NCBI GenBank assembly: GCA_037355855.1
Contig: CM074759.1
Location: 6,820,001 to 6,884,000, forward strand
DNA length: 64,000 bases
DNA from: Pseudo-nitzschia pungens
Taxonomy: Eukaryota > Bacillariophyta > Bacillariophyceae > Bacillariales > Bacillariaceae
Direction of reading: 5' to 3'
Shown: piece by piece, positions 55,391-64,000 of the stretch
Numbering within the stretch: position 1 is the stretch's first letter
How the letters are laid out: each line of letters opens with the position of its first letter
Notes under the pieces: model-generated
The model's database searches: none
The model's input: the letters and a program-made list of their open reading frames with translations, nothing else
What the model was told of the DNA's origin: nothing
Position numbers and translations under genes: made by a program

Positions 55391-56357
55391 GACATGCTAT
55401 ATTCTAATTTTGTATTGCCATACCTCATTTATAATCATTTTTAATGGCTTCCACAGAATTAAGTGTTTTTCACTAGGTTTTAACAGTTCAATTTCTCGTA
55501 GAAGCCTACCACAAAAAACCTTTTTTTACGACTTTTTCACTTTTCTCCACCCCCAGACCCCCAGTTCTGCCGAACTAAGACCTACGTTCTAAAAATGTTT
55601 ATGCAATTCCAATTTTTACAACTCCACTAATAGTAATGCCACTCCAACAGTTTTTTACCGATCCGACTAATCGGTACTAACAACATTTTTACCGGTAAGA
55701 TTGTTGTTGTGGCTTGTTGGTTTTTACTAATACTGCAGGTTTTCTACGGGCGTGTGACCGTGCGCGCCGGAGGAAAAATGTACGGTACCAAAGCGAGTTT
55801 GACCGGATGCCAAGACCGGGAGCATCATGGTTCCCTGCATTCCCGGGACCGGGATCAAAAAAGACCGGGAGCATCATGGTTCCCTGCATTCCCGGGACCG
55901 GGATCATCACGTATTGTGAGGATGAATCCCGAATAGATAGTGAATAAATACCTCACTCTTTACTAAATACATGCGATTATATCGACAGTAGAGAGCATAC
56001 GTACATTTTGCAGGTTATGAGCATCATTGACTAATTCTCATCACCCTCCTCCCAACAGACTAGTCAACAACAACACAGCAGAGTGATTACTGCTTTCACC
56101 GCATCCAACGAGCTCGAATTGACCACATTCGATCGCTTCTTGACGCATGCGTATTTTCGCGGAATTTTTGTGAAAAATTTGCACATCAGTTGAGTACCAA
56201 ATCACGTAGATTTCTACACGAATATCAATCAAGTACCAAACCACGTAGAACACTACATAAACACCACAACACTGACACCCCGACAACGACCACACCCCTG
56301 CCAGACAACAACACATACCTCTTGATACACAGAACAAGAACAAGAATAAAAAGCACC
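55390..56357. other. spacer with short duplication; possible LTR or leader of the next Copia
   Basis: Holds a 51-bp tandem duplication (AGACCGGGAGCATCATGGTT, CCCTGCATTCCCGGGACC) at about 55811-55912. GTACCAAA(T/C)CACGTAGA occurs twice at about 56195-56250. The 5' LTR and primer site of the downstream element should lie here, but I could not define their edges without a second LTR copy. Confidence 0.5.
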
Positions 56358-59300
56358 ATGGCAGTCAAAACCCGTCAAAAGAAGAAAAAGAACCACCCAG
56401 CAGAAGACCCCAAACAAACCCCTCTTCAACGCTACATGACCCCCTCCAAACCACCCAACAAACCTACGAAAGACCCACAATTTCAACTCTACCCATACCC
56501 CGGAACCATCACACGCGAAATCAGAGCCATCGAACTCTCATTTCCATACAACACCGAATATGCTCCATCCACATTCCAATTCAAACCAAAATACCCTCCA
56601 ACTGGACCAACATACACCAGCCTCATGGACGTTATCCACACAACAATTATGGAGGATTTGGACAAACTAGCCGCCCTTGGTGAAGTACTCCAAACACTTC
56701 TTCATAAGGACCACTTCCAAATCCCACCACCCACCCAAACGAACGACAATCCCAGATACCTGTACAGCACTAAACTCCTGAACTACCTTCATACCAACAT
56801 CAACCCACATGAAGACACCCCCCCCCCACCCTCTTCCCCACCAAAAACCGAACCAGAACCCGACCCAGAACCCGAAGAACCCAACCCAGATGACAACCAA
56901 TCCACTACGACAACTAACTCCGACTCCTCAGCGTCCATTCCCCCCCAACCTAAAAACCTCGCCACTACCCTCGCACAAGAGTACACCGCCGCCACAACCA
57001 CCACACCCTCAGTTGACGAACAGATCGCCGAATTCGACAAAGGTTTTGAACACATCGACAATGAGATCCGAACCATTACTAACACAGACACCAACCCCAC
57101 TCAAGACCTTATCAACAAAGCCATCACCAGAAACAACCAACAATGGCAACGCAAATTCCAACTACTCGAAAACACCATCAACAATCTCACCGACCAATAC
57201 CAAGAACTTACTAAACCCACCAACAACCTCAACAAAGCCATCGACAAAGCGTCCCAACTGGAAAAGGAATTGTCCCTAGCCACTTCCACCACCTGGGCTC
57301 TCGACGTTCGCATCGACAAAGCCACATCAATCCTTTCCTCCCTCAAAGATGAAACCAGCACCCTCTCCACAAGAACATCCGGCACTTCATCCAAAGACAC
57401 CCTAGCTGCAATCCAAAAGTCAACAACCAAAGCCATCACCACCCTCAATCAACTCTCCGAGCAAATTGCATTGAAGACTGAACAACAACAACAAAAATAC
57501 CACCAACAACTCACCAACACCACCAACAACCTCGACCAACGAATCTCTGACACAGCAACCACACACCTCGTTGCGGCCGAAGAACAAATGGAAACAATGA
57601 TACTCACCAAACTTAATGACATTGATCGTACCAAAATCATCCAGAGCATCAAAGATACCATCATTCGACGCGCACAAAACGACATCGAAACAACCATCAA
57701 ACAAAACCTCCGCGCACAACACACCGACACCCAACACCTTAAAAACTCCATTACACAACATGCAAACAATCAACTCCAACGTATCACCACCGATCTACAG
57801 ACAATCACCTCCGACACAAGAAAAGAACTTACTGCCACCAGAGATGATATCGCCATTCAGCGCCGCCAACTAGAATCAACAATCCCAGCCCAAATACGTC
57901 AATACACCACTGAAGACAAAACAATCCATTCAATCATAACCGATCGAATCGACGCCATCACCTCATCTGAAGCCTTCCAAAGCCACATCAACCTAAAAAT
58001 GGAATCATTTATCACCGATTCCGAAACCCTCGCCGAATATATTCAGAATGCCATCACATACATTAACCTGAACAATAACACCAACTCTACCACTACAAAC
58101 GACGCCGCCAACACACAAACTACCACCACACCTAAACCGATCCTACCACCCACACTTTCAGATACAGACAGCGTCGACTCCCCTCCCCCAGACCCACGCC
58201 AGACTCCACCCAAATTTCCCCACCACCAAAAAGGATTAATTCGCAACCAACAGAAATTTGACACTCACCTCGAACAGCAACGCAACGAAACCGAACATAA
58301 GATGAACCACCGTATTAGCCGATCCATCAACAACCTCGAAAAACGACAACTCGACCCCAACCTTATCCCAACCGACAACAGATACCTCACGGACATGGAA
58401 TTCACTGCTCTATACCAGGATATTCAATCCGCCTTCTTAATTGAAAGCCTTCCAATCACACCACTTGATCAACTCCACGTCACTCACTCCTGCCTCCCTA
58501 CAAAACACCCTGAAACAAATGAGAACATCACAAAGATCAGTGCATATCTACATCGCGTGCTTAAACTCCTTATTCCCCCCAAAAACACACTCCTTCGAGG
58601 ACTTCTCTCGCCATACCAGCACACTCAACAAGGATACGAAGCACTATATGCAATCGCACGCACATCCCTATCATACCTCCGCCCAACCCAAACCGGATGG
58701 GGACCTAAATGGGACACTACGGATGACCCCAGCACATACATCGGCAAACTCCAAACGTTCGTCCGCAAGTGCGAACTCACACGACAACACCATTACTCCG
58801 AACTCGATCAAAGTTACGAAATGGCTCACCAAGCCATGCAACACCACAACTTTCCAGCTGGTCTATGCCTCATGACACAATTGGACACACACCGCCGCAC
58901 ATCTCCAAATGCACACTCCACACCCCTCCCACGCCAACTCCAACTCACCGGTATGCTGAACTTTCTCCTAGACTATCCCATTGCCAACTTTTCCCCACCC
59001 GAAACCACACCACTTCACCCCAAAATCCACAGAGTAGACGCGGCAAAACCACGCTTCGAATACAAAAATAAGACACAATGCAATTGCTGTAAGATGTATG
59101 GCCACAACATTGGAGATCAAATCTGCCGCATTGGCGCCCAATATCACCACATCACCGAATACGCCAAAACTCACGCGAAAGAATTCAAAACTAACGCCGA
59201 CAAATACCGAACCATGAACCTCAAAAACGTCGTGAAATTAGTTGATACAAATATCAAACACATCCCAATCAGTGAAGCCGACCACGAAGCACACCGTGAG

Positions 59301-61484
59301 ATATATGTCCACGCCATGGATCCAGACCACGACGAATAGGATCCATGCCGAGTCTCCCACGCGGCTCGGCCAAAACCAAAACTACTGGACCCCCACATCC
59401 AATACACGAACTTCATCAACGGCGGACGCCCAGATCACCCTGACCTTGAGTTATACTCTACTCCCCATCATGGTGATAACCACAACAACAAACAGCGGAA
59501 CTTGAAAACTATACGAAATAATGAACCTACCACAGCCTCCCCCACTACAACCCAACCACCAACCAAACTACAACCTTCACCTCAAAACCTATGTGACCCC
59601 ACAACACCCACAAAACGTATACATAAAACACATCACTCCACGAATACATGTACCCATACAACAAATCCGTACACGAATACATCTATGCATCCAAACCCCT
59701 CTCCCACACTCACCAAACCCCTCAGTCCCACGCCCAAAATTGAAACAATGACGCAATTTACGCATACGGCGCCGAAGATAAATGAACCCGAAAATCCCAC
59801 CACGGTCCCGACAGAAACCGTTAAGACCCAATTAACGCCATTCCACTACACCCAGGACACTCTCGCAGAATATAGCCCCACCCCAACAATCCGTATGACT
59901 AATCACATCACTCGACGCAAATACAGAGGAAATAAACAGAAATTAGTGCTCGCACTTCCACCCACGCCATCACACTCCACCAACCATCCAGACGGACACG
60001 ACTCCGACACGCCAACCACAACCTCTAATACACGAAAAATGAAGTTAAAAACATTCCCACTTCAAGCGGATACCGGCGCCAACATCTCCGCTACCAATGA
60101 TCGACACATACTCCACAAGTACACCCCATATAAAATACCAGAACAGGTTGGAGTATTCTCTCATAACGAAAACAATCCCACAACCCTCCTCGCTCTGGGT
60201 GAAGGGCTTATTAAAATTATCTCTGACCAAGGTACAATCATGCGTTGGCGCACTATCTACACTCCAGACTCAAGTGGAACCGTACTCTCCCCTGACCACT
60301 ACCAACACCAACAGTCCCACTACGCGTTTACACAGAATGGAACCATCAGTGGTACCGGCGCTGTCAGCTTTACAGATGAACATAATAATATTATTGAATC
60401 CATTACAACAGCACAAACAGCAAATGGCGAATGGTACACCCCCAACAAAGTCCTTATCGACACCTCCAATCATGGTGATACAGAAAACAAACACATCGCC
60501 AAACACGTTAACACCACTCGAATCAATGCAGTTGCCACTACTGTCAACTCCCTGACACCCACCAAGATAAGTACCGACAAATCACAAACCAAAACGTGGA
60601 CTAGCGGTCTCTCCAAAGCCCTTAAGAACCTCGAACTGTGGCATCAGCGCTATGGACACGTATCTCCCTCTACCCTTTACAAAACCCAACAGGTCGTAGA
60701 AGGTATACCCTCACTCCCTTCTCGTGTCCCGTTCTTCAAATGCCCATTCTGCGAGAAAGCCAAAATGACTAAATACAAAGGAAAAACAAACCCCAATAAA
60801 AAGGAGAACTTCATCCCCGCCCAATCCTTCCATATGGACTTATCCTTTGTCAGCGGCCCCACCAACCTTCAGGAAGTGCTACATCAAAATGCCAAACCGA
60901 AAGCTACCCTCAAGAAGAGTCGTCAGGGATACATCGGCTTCCTCACCATTATCGACGCCGCCACACGCGCCCTCTGGACATTCCCGATTAAATCCAAAGC
61001 ACCACCAATCGAAATCATTGAGAAATTCCTACACAAACATGGGATCCGCCAAACTGATCCAAGCAAGGCAATTATCACCACCTCCAAAGATGGGTACCTC
61101 GCAAAATCCCGCATAGCGGCCAACACGATCCGCGACTGCCACTACAATCTCCACGAAACAGACCGCTCCTACCTGATGGACATTTCCGCGGATCACCTCC
61201 TGTGTACTATCATGACTGATGGTGGAGGAGAACTCTCCAACTCCTATCAATTTCGATGCACCGCCAGCAAACATGGATACGATACCACCCACACAGCTAC
61301 GGACGCCTCCTCGCAAAATGGAATGGCAGAACGCCCCCACCGAACCATTAAAGAACGCATCAGATGCCTTCTTTACTCAGCAGGACTTGGCTCGGAATAT
61401 TGGACAGATGCCCTCCTACACGCAACGTGGCTGTACAACCGAACTGCCGTGCACCAAAATACAGTCACGAGTACACGCGGGACT
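56358..61484 (+). mobile_element. Copia gag-pol with amber codon at the gag-pol boundary, broken in integrase
   Basis: Gag from ATG 56358 is about 990 residues, rich in Thr/Asn/Gln with long coiled-coil stretches, and has a zinc-knuckle-like CNCCKMYGHNIGDQIC near its end (about 59080). It stops at TAG 59337-59339. The same frame then runs on with no further stop (DPCRVSHAARPKPKLL) into protease (LQADTGANISATNDRH, about 60060) and integrase. The integrase has the HHCC finger (LWHQRYGHVS...CPFCEKAKMTK) and catalytic Asp in HMDLSFVSG, Asp in IMTDGGGELS and Glu in SQNGMAERPHR. After WLYNRTAVHQNTVTS (about 61476) the Copia pattern stops. RT and RNase H are absent, so the element is truncated, probably by the next element. 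Confidence 0.88.
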
Positions 61485-62378
61485 GGATTAAGGATAAGGA
61501 TAAAAACAATCGGCGAGTCGACAGAATCGCTGATTCGGAAGGCTCTTAGAACTGTAGCAAATAGACTAACCAATAGAGCTCACAATTTGCATATCACTAC
61601 TATTCTAATCACTAGTAGACCCGGGGTATGGCATGATTTTAAAATCAAGCTGAGTGCTGATGACCATGAGCAGAAAGAGATCGATCGGTCAAGGCGCCGA
61701 CGAGATCGAAAGACTGCCGGAAAAAATGGAGGCACAGAGAAGCAAAACAGGGAGAAGGATATCCAGTGTCTGCAGCACAAGGAAGACCGACCCCAGCAAC
61801 TGTTAGCGCTCAAAGAAGGGAGCAACAGCAGCAACAGAGACACCTAAGTACCTAAACAGGACCATGGTCGACAACAGGAAATAATCGAAAAACTCGAAAA
61901 TACACACTGAAAAAGTGACACATAAATCAGTGAATGGACTAATTGGACCAACTCTGAGTGGATGGACAGACCGAAAAGGGTATGCCAACCAAAACCAAAA
62001 TATACAGATATCCGGAAAGGTATACATCAAATACTCAAACACCACTAATCCCACGGGACAACGAGAAGTGGGACCGGCCCGGTGACAGCTTAATAAAGAA
62101 GCAACGCCGGAGAACCACGGGAATCGAATCCCACGAAATAAAAACAGAAACAACTCCGGAGAACCACAGGATTCCCGTGAGCTAAAGAGAGAAACAACTC
62201 CCACCACTGTACTAGCCTGGGAGAAAAATCAGTTACAACACGGGGTATCGCGTGGAAGTGAACCTCAGAGGGAAAAACTGGAGCAATCACTTCTTGCTCA
62301 TTTCCAACCCAAATAACAACTTACAGAAATACTGTAACTAATTAAACTAAAATATAATAACTGACTGATTAACTCACC
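61485..62378 (+). other. probable 5' LTR and leader of the last element
   Basis: About 890 bp without a recognised gene between the break in the Copia integrase and the next gag. An open frame continues to about 61847 but shows no family pattern. The position suggests LTR plus leader. Its second copy would be outside the window, so the edges and primer site are undetermined. Confidence 0.4.
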
Positions 62379-63818
62379 ATGGCGTCTAAAGGAACTAAAC
62401 AGAAACCCTTCAACTTTACACGAGAGGACTGGCCGGAAGATGCCACCACCGTGAAAATGAGTATCGACTCAGAACAAGGTGGAATCGCATTCAGCGACTA
62501 CCTGAAGGTTCTCAATGGTACTGAAAGACCAGAACTCTTCCTTATCTGGAAGAGAGACTTTGACCAGAAAATTGCTGGCAATGACAAACTCCACGGAGAC
62601 CAGAAACTGGACGTTTTACAGAGAATCCTCTCTAATGAGGCACTCGCACTTGTCCAGCGAACACTCGCTCGGACCTACTTGGCCGAACCAACCCACAAGG
62701 TCCATCACACCAGACGCGTACAGAAAAAGATCCAGGAGATCGAACAAAGGGACCAAGCAAACATACTACTATCAATGGGGCAAGACGCCACCGAAACTCC
62801 CACGGGAGCCTCCAAGGAGACGGCAAAGGAGAAATCTCCAAACGCCGACAAAACCGACACAGCCACGGCGAGATCGGACAACGAATCGGAGACCGACAAC
62901 CTCGAGTCTCCAATCCCAAAGAAAAAGGTCGCAAGCGCCCTCACCCAGTACTACCAATCCCAGGAGTACAGGAAGGATATCATGGAGGAATGCATGCATG
63001 TCCTCAAGCTCAAAATCTTTGGCAATGACCAAAACGGCAAGTGCTCGTACATCGTCCTCCGACGATTCATGCGAGGCATGCGCGTGGACCTCAAATATGG
63101 CATCAGAACCTGGGCCAATCGAATGGCCGAACTCCAAAGCTATCTCCCAGAATGCCTCTGGGAATGTGGCAGTGACCAAATGGAAACACCAAGAAGTTTC
63201 ACCCAAGGAGAACTGAAGGAAATCTTGGATTCCAACATGACCCACTCCCAACGCGAGAAGCTGGAACACATTGGATGGGACCTCTACACCCAATCCTTTA
63301 ACACCACTATCGACAAGCTCGAAAACCTGGAAATCACCATCCGGAAGGAAGCAATAATGCAACAACGCATCACCGACCTCGAAAAGCAGACCGGTGTCAC
63401 CAAGAAGACTCCCAAGGCCGCATCTGGGGGAGGAACCCACCACGGGAAATCCCCTGGCAAAAAGAAGCGCCCTGTGGACAACAGCAACAAACAACTATGC
63501 AAGACCTGTGGCAAGGTCCATGCCGGCAAATGCTGGAAACTAACCGGTGGTCCCTCCAAGAAGGGGAAGTTCGACCGGGAAACCATCAACCTGCTCAAGG
63601 AGCACTTTGTGGCAAAAGAACAAGACTCAGACGCTGAGCAACACTCCAAACCCCACTGGGGAAGGAATCTATCAAATCACGAGTACTCCTATGTACTGGC
63701 CACGGCCCAAGCTGACCACGAAGTCTCCGATGACGAGATCGATATCTCTGAACGAGAACTCAAAGAGTACAGAAGAAAGTACCGAAAGACCTTTAAAAAG
63801 AAAGGATCCCACAACTGA
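62379..63818 (+). CDS. gag of an LTR retrotransposon
   Basis: A 479-residue protein from ATG in good context (ACCATGGCG). Mostly helical and charged, with an acidic low-complexity linker (about 130-190) and a Cys/His cluster near residue 370 (CKTCGKVHAGKCW, a shortened zinc knuckle). The C-terminus is Lys/Arg-rich. It ends at TGA 63816-63818, directly followed in the same frame by the protease-coding region. It is unlike both Copia gags in the window. A Ty3-like assignment is likely but not shown. Confidence 0.8.
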   Translation: MASKGTKQKPFNFTREDWPEDATTVKMSIDSEQGGIAFSDYLKVLNGTERPELFLIWKRDFDQKIAGNDKLHGDQKLDVLQRILSNEALALVQRTLARTYLAEPTHKVHHTRRVQKKIQEIEQRDQANILLSMGQDATETPTGASKETAKEKSPNADKTDTATARSDNESETDNLESPIPKKKVASALTQYYQSQEYRKDIMEECMHVLKLKIFGNDQNGKCSYIVLRRFMRGMRVDLKYGIRTWANRMAELQSYLPECLWECGSDQMETPRSFTQGELKEILDSNMTHSQREKLEHIGWDLYTQSFNTTIDKLENLEITIRKEAIMQQRITDLEKQTGVTKKTPKAASGGGTHHGKSPGKKKRPVDNSNKQLCKTCGKVHAGKCWKLTGGPSKKGKFDRETINLLKEHFVAKEQDSDAEQHSKPHWGRNLSNHEYSYVLATAQADHEVSDDEIDISERELKEYRRKYRKTFKKKGSHN

Positions 63819-64000
63819 ATGGTTGATACCATCCACACCGGACCACGGATCATCAACAGATTTGCGGACATCTGTGTAGAGGTATTGGACCACAAGGGAA
63901 GGGGGAGGATGCTCCGGGGCCTATTAGACTCTGGGTGCTCCAAATCCATCATACTACGGCACTTTGTCGACCGAAGTCAACTAACGAACCGAGACCAAAG
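63819..64000 (+). CDS. pol start (aspartic protease) of the last element, cut by window end
   Basis: ATG 63819 follows the gag TGA with no gap and in the same frame. The translation contains GLLDSGCSKSIILRHF, an aspartic-protease active site (DSG). The frame is open to the end of the window. Expression could be by read-through of TGA or by re-initiation at the adjacent ATG. Confidence 0.8.
   Translation, partial: MVDTIHTGPRIINRFADICVEVLDHKGRGRMLRGLLDSGCSKSIILRHFVDRSQLTNRDQ

Overview
The window reads as nuclear DNA of a stramenopile, most likely a raphid pennate diatom. The evidence is a DUF1499 protein with a two-step plastid plus twin-arginine leader, CoDi-like Copia retrotransposons, a membrane receptor with LNR and LRR domains, Ser/Pro-rich secreted repeats, short GT-AG introns, and AT-rich spacers full of CTA/TAG triplets and TACTTCGTA-type words. 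Species was not determined, and no homology search was run.

Layout. 0-19.7 kb is ordinary gene space: a four-RRM RNA-binding protein (+), a MATE transporter with one frame break (+), two tandem paralogous membrane nucleotide cyclases (-), a lumenal DUF1499 protein (+), a DUF2828/vWA protein (+) and a small secreted-looking protein (-). 19.7-22.7 kb is duplicated and low-complexity spacer. 22.7-29.3 kb is one receptor-like gene: about 12 membrane segments, an LNR module, then an array of one-LRR-per-exon units repeated at about 196 bp. 29.3-48.2 kb is a nested structure: a host gene for a secreted Cys-rich and Ser/Pro-rich protein is split by a minus-strand Copia element (30,921-47,547), which is itself split by a plus-strand CoDi-like Copia element (32,497-40,706) and by a 2.0 kb non-coding insert with 18-bp target duplications (42,414-44,432). 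48.6-55.7 kb is satellite DNA with no recognisable gene. 55.7-64 kb holds a Copia gag-pol broken in its integrase, followed by the start of a different LTR retrotransposon that runs off the window.

The most striking biology is the cyclase pair. Each protein has a four-helix voltage-sensor-like module with an Arg-every-third-residue S4 but no pore, then an IQ motif, a second two-pass membrane unit with an extracellular loop, a class III cyclase domain and a conserved C-terminal region. This suggests voltage- and calmodulin-linked cyclic nucleotide signalling. However, the usual transition-state Asn and Arg are replaced in both copies. Other points of interest are the exon-level LRR amplification, an age paradox between nested LTRs, a shared primer-binding site that fits the anticodon arm of tRNA-Asn, and in-frame stop codons at two gag-pol boundaries.

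Caution: ten single-base frame breaks are seen in otherwise well-conserved reading frames, eight of them one base too many. Sequence error, pseudogenes and frameshifting cannot be separated from sequence alone.
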